A DNA stretch of 33,845 nucleotides from Spongospora subterranea. Its lineage: Eukaryota; Endomyxa; Phytomyxea; Plasmodiophorida; Plasmodiophoridae. The position numbers and the translations under genes are program-made. The stretch spans positions 1,797 through 35,641 of the forward strand of contig OUQQ01000196.1 in assembly GCA_900404475.1 (NCBI GenBank). Reading direction: 5' to 3'. Below are positions 10,123-21,550 of the stretch, piece after piece (position 1 is the first letter of the stretch; each line of letters begins with the position of its first letter). The notes beneath the pieces are model-generated. The model was not told the DNA's origin, ran no database searches, and worked only from the letters and a program-made list of their open reading frames with translations.

Positions 10123-13100
10123 TTATTGAGCTCTAAATATTACAGTCGATAATTTATGTTTGTCTTTTGTCCTATAATGTTCTAGCCAACATTGCGAGCA
10201 ATACAAAGACTGGCACAGATGGCAAAACTCGAATCCTTCTGCTCCCTTCCGAGATTTCTTGTTGCATAATCCGCATATTGCCGAAGTGGCAGGCCCACAA
10301 CGAAGCTCTGCTAAGATTGGTGCAGGTATTCCCCAACTCAGAACATAACCAGCTGTGTCACCAGACCAGAACTGGTTCAGATCAGGTGACACCGTCAATG
10401 CTGTGATAGGGGACTTATGTTCGCTGCTTCCCAAAATCCTACCGCAATGTATGGATCCATCAAAATCGGCAAACCAGACCACGATGCTACCATCAAAATG
10501 ACCACTTATAAGACACGCCGACCACCCAACGTGCGACGAACAGAACTGTAGTGACATTATCGCGCCAACAGATACGCGCTCATTGGTTGTTGATGCGACC
10601 TTATGACAGTTGCGATCCCAGATAGCAATATTACCATCTCCGAAACCAATACCAATATCTCCATTTCCCATGCAGTCAACTGATAGGATAATTGATGACT
10701 GGATGATATTCTGTGGTAGCAAAACATTCGCCACAGGTTCGAGCCGATTCAAATCCCAAATCAGGATCACCGTGTCTGCTGATGCAGATACAATGATAGA
10801 GAATTCGCTAGAGACTGCTAAGGAGACGATTGCCGTGATGTGACCATCTAGAGTGCCTCTTCTAACAAAGACTTCATCTGATTTCAACCCTTTTCGTTTG
10901 AACACAACAATGCTTGAATCCGAAGCACCGGTTATTAACGCCAAACCGTTAGTCGAAACGTGAACACAGGTAATAATGGCCCCAGGCGAATGAGCGCCAG
11001 TTATAGCCATTCTTGCGTATGATTCAGGTTCAGTTGAAAAAAAGCGAACTGTTCCATCAACCGTGCCCCAAGTGGCGTAAATATCGTTTGCAGGTCCAAT
11101 CAATGCCGAAAATAATGGCGATGTTTTGATTCTATCAGAAGTATATCCAATACATCCGATTGTCTTCCCCATCTGTTTCGCTTCTAGTAATTGAATATGT
11201 TTACAGTACCTGATCAAGTGAGCCTGATCGGTACGACCCTGGCGTGCCGGGTGCTGTTTGGTAAACAGTTGCTTCGGTGTCTGACCAAAGCTTCTAACTT
11301 GCTCAATCAGGGCCGATTTTCGGACAGGGTCGTTTTCTAAAGACTGAAAATCGACTTGTCCTTCATACTGATGTGAATAAATCAGCTATGTAAAATACAA
11401 ATATTATGTGAATCCTACACTGGTGTAATAAAAAGTATTACATGCTTCCACAGCAGCGGGACCTTTCTGCTTGTATCCATAAATTAGATCAATCCAATGA
11501 TGAATATTTGCAGACACATAGTCAGATTCTAGAGCTTGGCGATGAAGGGAGATAAACTTTCTCGGGCTACCGGAAGCCCATGGTGGTAGGACCACGTTAT
11601 CTGTTTCGATTCCGGACGATCGAATGCCAAGATTAAGATTTTTACCATTTACAAGGAATTCTGGCATGAAATAGAATTCGGGTAATAACTCTCGGACATC
11701 GCTGGTGCCTGCATTCGGCCCTGAACACGCATTCCAGCAGTCTCCTAAGTCGTGGAACATTCGATCGGGTTTATCGAATCGACCGCTGTGTAAACGTTTG
11801 AATTGAGAAGTGAACGGTTCCAAACGGACCAAGAAATTGAGGACTACTGGGGCGGAAGAATAATGTGTGCCATAGTTGAATTTTGGGATTTGATCATCCT
11901 CCCATGAATCGTACCGGTCTCTGAACATTTGTTCTCTGTCCCTGTCCAGTGCGCCTATAGGCTTACGTAAGTCTCGAAACGTAGCTGCCGATTCCAAATC
12001 AAGAGCGTCACTATGAAAATCTTGAACTACCCATGGAAATACAGGATACTGGGTAAGGTCGTTAAAGGTCCTTTGCGACAGTAGCGAAAGTTGCATCAAA
12101 TAGTCAAAGTTCGATAACTGCCCTCGCAGCCAGGTGTTAGTTGTAGCTTTCACTAAGCGATTGAGTCGCGAACTCTCTGTAGTAAAAAAAACAGTATTAA
12201 AATGGACCAGGGAGCACCACTTGGCCCATTACCACTATTAAACAAAGTTGCGGTCGAATCAGGATCTACTAATCTGGGGCTAATAAGACTCTCAGTTATT
12301 GACGGGGCATTCACTACAAATGCAACATACCAAGAGGCAATAAGTAGATCATACACGTCTTGCCTATCGGATACAGAGAATACAAGCAAAAAATTGTTAC
12401 CATCGATGAAGGAAATATCAAGCCCCGAAGGGTGCAGAAGATATCGGCACTTAGTTAAATGGGCTATCTGATCAAAGGTGAACCGTGCATTTGAAGGTAA
12501 GTTAGTGTCATTGTCGGCGTTCACTTGAGGGCTTAATTTTGCGTCGTGTGCCCAGTTCGATTTGGCTTGTTTCTTTTTTGATGGTGTCACCGGAGTAACG
12601 TCCCCGTTCTCATTGATGCGATATCCAATAATGAGAGACATTGAATTAGGACAAAGAACGAATATGCATTCTTTTTCATCAAGGCCGATAACCTTCCGGC
12701 ACGGGTAAAACGCTTGGATATCGGTTTCTGCTTCAAGCATGATTTTGAGTCTTTGCTCGCCCCGAAGCCAGAAATCGCTGATCACAGCGTCGTTATTTTG
12801 AGATTCGCTGGAGGCTTCACGTGGTGAATGCAATGCTGGTAATAAATGGGCAAGAGAAACGCTAGAGAGTCGTGATCGCGAATGATATTGGTTAAGTGGC
12901 CGGCGCCTTGACGTCAGCGGACCGGAATGACTTTGTGTTGAAGCATGTTTAGCAGAAGATGGATCAGGAACGTTGAGAAACTCATCTTCCCTTTTGTTTG
13001 CTGGTGCAGGGCTTTCTTTACTATCGGCAGCCTTGATAAGTTCATTCGAAGGCGCTTGCTTTCGGTTTTCCTGAATTGTAAGCTCATGATGGACTTGCGC

Positions 13101-16100
13101 ACGGCGCTTTAATTTCGAGCGAGTCCTGTTGGGGCCTTGAATAAGATCAAGTGTCCATAAGTCTTCCCAGGTCACTGATGGAACATCGTCGTGTTGAGTC
13201 CAAGACAGTGCCTGACAGGCCACTGTCCGATTCAGGTTGTCAAGATGAGAACTCCAGCGACAGGCGTTAGCCTTTTCAGCTTCCTTCGCAATTTGCTTCA
13301 ATGACAGTAAACGCAAAACTTCTCTCTCTCTGGCTTTTTGTAAATGGTGGAGAACTGCAAATTCCATATCGACTTGTGCCCCCGCGTCTCGTTCAAGACG
13401 GTTATTATCTTGTTCAGTGAATTGCGCAATGGCAGCATCTCTCTCACTTTTTTGATCTAATGTATCCCGCTTTCGAACAGATTCATATAACTTCCATACT
13501 GGCTCCAACATCGTGGTTGCCATAAACATGACAGAGTTTCGGTTGTTTTCGGAGCTGAGCCACGATAAAAAAGATGAGTACCTATCCTGCATCAGCCTGG
13601 AAAACCCGTTTTCTAGCAAATCAAGCGTGTATATATCAGGATCCCCTTCCAACCGATAGCTGAAAACGATGAGAGATTCAAAAAGCGAGAAATGTCTCAG
13701 CGCAACCCAATGCCAGATCTTCGCGCAAATATGTTGCGAATTTCCATCTCCATTAATCAGTTGAAGAGTAGCATGATAAAGAACAGAAACTACAAAATCT
13801 TCATCATCCGAAACACATAACAGATGAGCATGTTCAAAAATAAGCTGGTACAGCTCTCCGGAGTGTTCCTGATCGCGCCGCGACAACCGAAACAATATCA
13901 TTCGTCTAGAGGCTTCCAATAGTGCACTTGAGATTAAATCACCTTGACTGGCGGAAAATTGGTCGCGTTCCAGTAAACGGTGCAGAGAAAGGCAATACGC
14001 CGTTTTTTCAAGCACATCTTGTGAATATCTTCCTAGGTATATATGTTCAGCCATATATTGGATCATTGCGAAGAAGCTTGAGCGTAAAGAAGCGTTTTGC
14101 TGAAGATCAGATTGGTTGCAACCGTGTTCAGATATTCGCTCAAAAAGCGCAACGATGATTCTAGACTGGTACGCATTCAACGCAGCTTCGCTAATATTAA
14201 AAGGAACGAGACACAATGCACGACGTAGTAGACTTAGCGGATCGGAACGGGAGAGGAACAACGTTTTGTATAACAGCCATACAAGCAGTTTCTCCATCTT
14301 TAAAAAAACCCATTTAATCGGAAACCTTTGAATATAGTTTAGCTACTTACCTCTTTACTCAAATGTTCTCCGCCCAAGACATCGCTCTCAAAGACAAATC
14401 TCGCATCTGCGACCTGCTTGATGATAGAAATTTCATACAAAGAACCTAGTGGATCAGCATTGATAGAGGAAGAAGAAGACAAAGCAATAATTTCTGTGAT
14501 GGCTTGAATAGAATCAATGAGCAGATCTGAATTGACAGCATCGTTGGGTTTCGATCTCCGAGAACTGTTGGTCCTTGATGAGGTTTCAGCCAACTTCTCA
14601 TGAGTTTTGTGATAGACAAAAGAGTCGTCCGAAAACCTTTTGTCATCCAGAGCAGGCGAGGTGACCTGACCTAAGGGCAATATGGCAGCATCGTCGTCTG
14701 GGATATTCAGCTGAGGCACCCGAGAAATAACGGGAGACATCGAACGCCGCGACATTGGAGAAGATATCAAAGTTTGCGTATTAACAGTAACGGAATGGTT
14801 TGAATCGCGTCGAGAAACGCCAATTGAGGAAGGACGCAGAGCAGATACAGACCCATGTCTATCCATAATTGATGGCCTTTTTACGTGAGTTGCGCCAAAA
14901 ACGATTAAACTAACCAATATATGAGCTGCACCGGGGAAGCAAATAGCGCGAGATTCTGCTGATTGGCTGATGATAACCTTGGTCAACTCTTTTACAGACA
15001 TGGTTTCTAAGGGCGTTTGAGGTAACTGGTCAGAAAATTCAAAATACGGTCTGCCAGAAAGCATCAATAAAAGCATTGAGAAAACTTCTGGGTATGAACA
15101 AAATGGCCGTAGCGTTTTGAAAAGAATATGAAATGAACCTGACTTGAAAAAATTATCTGCCATCAACGGTTGCTTGAGAAAGAATAGATTCATCAGTTGC
15201 AACGCTACTAGAACAGTTCGTCTTTGCGGATTCCGTCCTCCTTCCACCAAAATGCAAATAAAATACGCATCCATGGAGTTGGCGTAAACCCCAAGTTGGG
15301 CGACATTCCCACTCTCAAACGCCTGCCGTACAAGAGATAACAACATCTCAAGTAACCGGTGTCTCCGGTTATCAGCCCACACGGAATGCGACTTCAGCTT
15401 TACCGAAGCTGTCCATGAATGTGTTGACCCCGGAGAGTTGACACTATAAGGGCTGCTGGGAACCGATATCGGGCTTGATTCCTGACTGTAATCGACCTTA
15501 TCACCATTAGATTGGCTGGGTTGCAGCTGGACAGCAGCAATAGCCGAATCACATACAATCGCAAAATTTTCTGGGTTAGTTGATGATGAAATGAATATCC
15601 CGAGAAGCCGTGTCAGGCCAATTTCAGTTTCTTCTGCCAAGTCCTCCTCGCCTAAGACCGATACGATTCTAGGAACAGGATTTCCAATGGACTCAATTGC
15701 CTTTAGATTTTGTTGGGAAGCAGTATTGAAAACGATGGCCTCTTCCAATGTTGTGATCAAGAGCTTCTGCACTGTAGGAGAGGTATTGATCCAAACATTC
15801 ATATCCATAACTAAACTATCAAGAGCCCAGGTGTTTACAATACGGCCACTTTTGCCTCTGCTGTAGAGCCCAATGATAGCCAGAACCAAATCTACAGTTT
15901 TACTGTCCCAAAGAGTGCATAACTTCTTTAGAAGGGACGCAAGCGAGATGTATTCCGATTGGACAGTCATTTTCCTGATAAAATCAGTACAATCACGCAA
16001 CAAGAGGGTGATTGCGAGAAGCCACTGATTTAACTCATCTGGAGTGCGAGATTTGCTCAGGAAACGAAGAAAATGGCTAATGCTGCCTACACTAGTTGAG

Positions 16101-18019
16101 GCTGCCGCTATTCCAATTGGAGAGTATACGGCAACGTGCCCCATGCTTTGGGAATCATCTTGAATATGTGCAGTACATGAACTAATAAGAAACATATAAT
16201 CGACATCTTTGCATGGGAATGGTACAATCCGCGAATGTTGAGCATGTACCATTGCAATAAATGATGAACCGGGAATTAGTTGGTCAGAAAGTGATGCAGC
16301 AGATAGTAAGCTGACTGATCGTGAATGTTGGGATCTTTCAGGGATTGGATGTGTGGCTAGTAGCGCTAGCTCTATCGCAGAACTAGCCTGTAAATATTCT
16401 GCAGTGTGATTGAAGACTCTTTGGGCGCCGCCCACCATTATTGCTTGTCTTCCCAACGCAAACCATTTGGCAGCAATTGGTGAGGTAACTGCCACGTTTA
16501 GAAGTGTGCATGACGTTACCTTCCATCGTGTGTCAGATTTGGGTTGCTGTAAATCAGGCCACGTCCCAATCACGAAAGTGAATTTTCCACTTGCTCCGCT
16601 TTGTCCTGGTTGAGTTCCCCAAGTGTTGGGATATGGAAGCTTTAGTGACTGGATTGTTTCACCATTCACATAAACTGTCATCATTGAGGACTGTAGTAGT
16701 TTTCTTTCGTGCGTTAGCACCAGGTGATACCATATCCCTGCGACCCATTCGAAATCCATTATCGGGATCAAGGTGGAGCCACATTCCAGATACAGATGGC
16801 CACCTTTTACAAATACGGCAAACTGGCCTAGAATGGCGAAAAGATGTATATCACTAGCTTGAGAATCAATGTAAAACCACAACGCAATACTGTACCCTTT
16901 TGGAGGGGGCCATTGCTCAACGTCCGATATTTGTGTGATCATACAGGACGCCCCTGACGTGCCAAGGTCGAACTGAATAAATGGTATTTTGGCGCCAGGT
17001 AACAGGAGTTCTTCCACCAAAAACCCCACCAAATGCGGTGATTTGTCAACAGCGTCCAGAAACCGATTAACACACACAGGCGAAGGACGATAAGTAAGAA
17101 GGATCTTTAACAATGATAGAAAGGGTTTCCACCTAAGATCAGACTCATCCTGCAGTATAGACGAAAACTGTACCAAAAAAGCGTCGGTTATTGATGGTAA
17201 TGACATCATCAAAATAACATTTATCTCAAACTGAGAGAGACATTTTTGAAGAAGGCTGAAAACGTCACGTTGAGCACAATTACTGCAATATGGCAACAAT
17301 TTTACAATGATGGGAATAATTGGAATACTTCCAATGATGCCCGGGCTGAGAGAAGAGAGATCGCTGTTCCACAGAGCATCGAACTCCGACGATGACTGGT
17401 GCAGCGCGGACAAAAAAAAAGACAAAATGAGTGGGTCTGCATTTTCTGGAGTTTGGATAAGTTCAGATTTCAGAACAGCAGCCTCGATTAACCGGAAACT
17501 ATTGAAAAAGTGGCAACTTTGGCGGGCTGCGGCGCAATAGGCTAAAGCCGAGCCAATAACCCTGATCAGGTTACGAAACAGGTCCGCACTTGAAATCGAA
17601 GATAGCATATCGATGAAACACGACAGCATACCTTGATCAACTAGGAAGTATGCCTTGAAAGCGTCCTGAATATCTGTTGATTCCAAATATTGACGGCAAA
17701 TAGTCAACACCAAATCTGATCGATTTCCAGTTGACAACATCTGCTGCAAAATTTTGATAACAGGTGCAGCATCTGGCGGAGCGATGCTCAAAAATGCAAC
17801 AATAAATGTCCTCATATTTGGCAACTCTAGAAGAGATGGAACGAGAGAGAGGAACTCCATCGACTGAGCAACAATGGGGAGTAGTTGCCTGTTTAGCAGG
17901 CATAATTCCACCAAACTTCTACCGAGCGGAATTCGCTCCTCCAGCAACGGTTGTTGGGCGATAAACTTCATAAGAGTGGTGCATTGAACCAGGGGCGGCG
18001 GTCCAGGACCCGAATCCAT
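10123..18019 (-). CDS. BEACH-WD40 protein (beige/ALFY/neurobeachin family)
   Basis: Four exons: 18019-14351, 14297-12233, 12176-11419 and 11367-10123. Introns are 53, 56 and 51 nt (donors GTAAGT, GTAATG, GTAGGA), and phases join to 2,578 codons plus stop. Order: helical armadillo-like N-terminus; ConA-like domain about 345-510 (PPPKGYSIALWFYID); a second helical region; Ser/Arg-rich linker about 1625-1715; PH-BEACH about 1745-1885; BEACH about 1915-2195 (NFDYLM, DLTQYPVFPWVVQDF, FMPEFLVN, VLPPWASG); WD40 repeats about 2215-2520; terminal Cys/His zinc finger. BEACH proteins are large scaffolds in membrane trafficking, lysosome biology and selective autophagy. The zinc finger position recalls ALFY/WDFY3, but its spacing is B-box-like. 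Met at 18019 directly follows an in-frame TGA; a further 5' exon is possible. The stop codon overlaps AATAAA. Confidence 0.93.
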
Positions 18020-18357
18020 TCAGCAAATATCGACAATGTTGACGAATGCGATTTATGAGCGAGGTGTGACTCGAGTTCTGTAGTGTAGCGGTAACAGGTC
18101 ATGCGGAGGGCTGGGACAGATAGATGACTGAGGGCCAGAAGCTGTGGGAAGACGGGAGCGGTTTGGGGAAGGAGATTGTGTTGACTGATCAGGGAATGGG
18201 GCTGCCCGTCATCCGCATCAGCTCTCATTGCACACAGGGCTTCACAGCAAGACTGTTCTATTATATATCTGCAACCATGCTTGGTACGGCCATCTGCAGC
18301 TTCTGTTGAGACCTCAGTCGTAACTACAGTACAGACGTTGACCAAACTGGGGACCAT
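18020..18357 (-). other. Possible additional 5' exon of the BEACH gene
   Basis: An open frame runs from an ATG at 18357 through 18020 and on into the main exon in another frame (stop at 17968). A 44-nt GT-AG segment beginning GTCCTG and ending TGAAG would join EWIR in phase to FIAQQPLLEE of the main frame, replacing the start at 18019. The peptide is helical and plausible, but the donor is weak and an in-frame TGA precedes the ATG. Otherwise this is 5' UTR or promoter. Confidence 0.35.
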
Positions 18358-19502
18358 TCAATCGCCATCAATGGCCTGGATAGCTGGTCTAGCATTGAAA
18401 CAATGTCGAAATAAATCATCATAGTCTTTAACTCAGTCCATGCCCAAGCTTGTATTCATGCTCAAATGGTGATGCAACGACAGGAATACCCCTCAGCCCT
18501 ATTTTTTTAATTTGGAGCAAGGCCGGTAAGATTTTATTAAGAGATTTCAAAGCACGCTCGTTTGTCAACCGTGCTGCCCGCCTCTAAAAACGCCATGTGA
18601 TGCAATTCCCGAATTGTGACCAAACCGCCCAAACCATGTTTGAAAAATGCGAGAGATGTTGTTGACCGAGCAGTTAGTATAGAGAAAACGTTCCCGTGTC
18701 ACAACTGGGTGATTCAAATCCATTACTCGTATATGTTGGTCACCGGGCAACCCTCTAAATTTCATATTCCCATGTGTTTCGTTACTTCCAATAGCGGTTC
18801 GAAATGTGATTCGCTGGCGGCCGCGCTGCGTTTCACAATTCACAGTCAGTGATGGTTGCGCTGACTGATGCTCTTCCGTTTTGGCGATTATCTCGATCCG
18901 GTTTTCATCGACAGTATTTTCAGTCCGATCATCAGCCTGAGATGAAGCAGGATTCTAAGTCGACAAGAGTACTATACTTATTTTCGGGGCCAAATCTGTC
19001 GCGTTCACGCTGAAATAGTAAAAGATTTTCAACGGTAATAACTCTGGTGAATCAGGCAACTACTGAATCGGTTCCAGACTATCGCAGCACGCCCGACAGA
19101 AATATATTTTTTACGGACAGGAGCAGTATGGAAATCGGTTAGATTCGCGGTCACCAGCCTGGGGTCAAAACATGTCGACACACTATAGAGAAGAGAGGTG
19201 ACCCGAGCTGATTTACCCGTTCTGCTGTGAAACTTGTCCACGGCATACACGTCTGGGCACCCGAATTAGTGCGGGTCACAGTATAATAATCCCTGCCCAC
19301 ACTATTTTGGGTGCGGAACTGAAAATTAGTGATAATTGCGGAGAGCGATTTTAAGTACAGACTGCAATGACTGAGGTTCTGTCGTCAAATTCTGTCGTCG
19401 TCTATATATTCGAAAGCAACGGCAACGAGTTTTTCCTACAGTTCGATGCAGCCGCAGCAGGAAGGGAATTTAAGTGCAATCACTGTAATGAACCGAGTCG
19501 AG
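18358..19502. other. Intergenic, no gene supported
   Basis: ORFs of 60-92 codons occur on both strands (for example 18565-18843 and 19029-19250) without recognisable domains. The stretch lies between the BEACH 5' end and transposase copy 2, so it should contain the BEACH promoter. No motif stands out. Confidence 0.35.
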
Positions 19503-20520
19503 TCAGCCTACGTGCAATCTCACATTGAAGTTGAATTCATGGGGATTGTTAAGTTCAAAGGGGCACGCCATCAATGTTTGCTCGGTGTTTTCCAAACAGT
19601 TGCCTGGAGCTCCGGCGTTAATTGCGCTTCGTTCCAAATCTCCATTCACATCGCGAACGAGTCCACACCTAATCATGGCTATACGCGCATATGTCAGACC
19701 GGCGACATCCCTCTGACTATTTACATCCCGCACCGCGTCGGCCGCCAACTGTAGGGAAAACTCTTTGCCTGGGATTGTTAGTTTCCTCGACCACGACGAC
19801 CTGGCGTTTCTTCATGGACCATTGCCCATTCAACACCATGTTGGCTATTCTTGGCCTCTCACCAGGCTGACCGAGCATCTCTAACCTTCGAAAGAGTCTG
19901 CTGGTTGACACAAGTGTGTCGCGCACGGTGGTAAACAGGTCCTCTTTCCGTCCAAAGCTTATTGGAGTTCCGTAGTTCTATTGTGCCCGCCACAGTTGTC
20001 AAGAAAACTCACTTTCTCCCGACCGTGAATGTCGACAGACATGCTTTACGTTCTGCGACCCATTGAGGTAAAAACGGTCCTGTCCACCCATCCTGTCGGG
20101 CTCGTACGGTAATACGCGCTCGGAACGTTTTTCGTAATAGTTTTTATAGGGTAACTGCGTTTTGTGTTTTGAAAAATCGTCATCAAAGCTTCAATATGAG
20201 AAGATGGCCCTCCGGTGATTCGCACGACCACCTCCAGAAACAACATCAGCTAACTTGATTTCTTGGTCACCTTTGAATCCCAATGTCCGACCATTGTCAA
20301 CATTGACGACGAAATGCGGTTCATTAATGCTCTCAATCAGGTCGTCTTGGAGCACACACCCGCAGCAAAATCTCTCTTCACTGCCCAAGATGGTACGCCA
20401 CTGCTTTCTCAATTTGTTCCTGCTTAACAATTTCCTGGTTTGCTTCCGGCTAACAATGTTGTTTTTTTCTTGAAAATCTTGGATCCATCACCAAGGCCTC
20501 TCTTGCAACTCTATTTCAGG
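19503..20520 (-). mobile_element. Decayed DDE transposase, copy 2
   Basis: This is a minus-strand relative of 716-2082. The pieces in order are 20520-20436 (KNNIVSRKQT-like), 20430-20247 (PHFVVNVDNGRTLGFKGD and KLADVVSGG), 20246-20046 (VVRITGG, SAYYRTSPTGWVDRTVF) and 19748-19503 (AADAVRDVNSQRD, LTYARIAMIRCGL). The frames change several times, so it is a pseudogene. Its order and motifs support treating both copies as one family. Confidence 0.8.
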
Positions 20521-20785
20521 TAGTTGCGGCAGCGATCTTGTGCAGCTACCGTCCGTTTGTCCAGTTTGATTTGAATCGACGGAATTTGTTATGAATACCA
20601 ACGCCAAATCCACAAGGTTTTCCATTGCGACACGTCGAGGAACTGATGACCGCCAGGAATGTTGCCAATCCGTTATTCAAGGAAGGGCGTAATCTGCCTG
20701 AAATAGAATTTCAAGAGAGGCCTTGGTGGTGGAATCAACATTTTCAAAAAAAAAAATTGTTAGTCGGAAGCAAACCAGGAAATTT
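20429..20785. repeat. Inverted repeat with about 90-bp arms around transposase N-terminal sequence
   Basis: Arms 20429-20520 and 20697-20785 are reverse complements with several mismatches and small indels in the poly-T/poly-A part. The 176-bp centre and the right arm encode transposase N-terminal peptide on the plus strand (RHVEELMTARNVANPLFK, FQERPWWWNQ). The left arm encodes the adjoining part on the minus strand. Confidence 0.75.
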
Positions 20786-21165
20786 TTATGTAGTTCAGGA
20801 ACAAATTGAGACAGCGTCCTCCTGCATCCATTGTATTGTCGTCCTTCAGTGTCGACATTTGCTGCAGTGCACTTTTTCTGACATCTATGACCTTATTCGC
20901 TGTCAGGCCTTCATTATTGATATTCTCAACTTTATCCGCAAGCTTTGTTGGCCGATTAATCAAGTTGAAGTTTGGTTAGAACGGAGACCATTAATATATG
21001 GACGGCCCAAAAGTTCGAAGTTCATCATCTCGTGCTCGTAATGTTTTACCCCAGTTTTCTCCCGCGAAGGATCTTGGCCATAAAAGTTCAAATTAGCGAG
21101 CGTTTTCAGACCACGTTCAAGGACATGTTGCTGCAGCTTCGGAATACGAGAGCAGAAACTCTGCG
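20786..21165. other. No gene supported
   Basis: Frames are open for up to 114 codons on the plus strand, but the translations show no domain. They appear to run out of the transposon fragment to the left. Confidence 0.35.
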
Positions 21166-21259
21166 TCAGGGGACATTCTCTCCATCCCAGTTAGAGATGC
21201 GGAGTCGACTCAATGACTCGACTCTATTCCAAGTTTTGCGAGTGACTTCCGCAAATTAC

Positions 21260-21463
21260 GCAACTCCGCGTCAGTTGACATTCTCCATCCCAGTACCGCA
21301 ACTCCGCGTCAGTTGACATTCTCTCCATCCCAGTACCGCAACTCCGCGTCAGTTGACATTCTCTCCATCCCAGTACCGCAACTCTCTCCATCCCAGTACC
21401 GCAACTCCGCGTCAGTTGACATTCTCTCCATCCCAGTACCGCAACTCCGCGTCATTTGAAATT
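21260..21463. repeat. Tandem repeat, 40-bp unit, about five copies
   Basis: The unit starts GCAACTCCGCGTCAGTTGAC and ends CATCCCAGTACC. Copies: 21260-21297 (2 bp short), 21298-21337, 21338-21377, a 23-bp partial at 21378-21400, 21401-21440, and a diverging partial from 21441. A degenerate unit lies at about 21166-21200. Full copies are nearly identical, so the expansion is recent or homogenised. Confidence 0.9.
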
Positions 21464-21550
21464 ATTTTGTTGTGTTTCGACCAGGTTGTCAACTAACAAT
21501 AAGATTAATCGTCTCCCCGCCTGAACAAATTCGAATCTCAGCAGCCAGTC

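Noticed and set aside
10123..18019. Four separate genes (WD40, BEACH, PH and N-terminal proteins)
   Set aside because: Clear GT-AG introns of 51-56 nt join all four frames in phase, and the domain order is that of a single BEACH protein.
21260..21463. CRISPR-like array
   Set aside because: The copies are directly adjacent without unique spacers, and the genome is eukaryotic.
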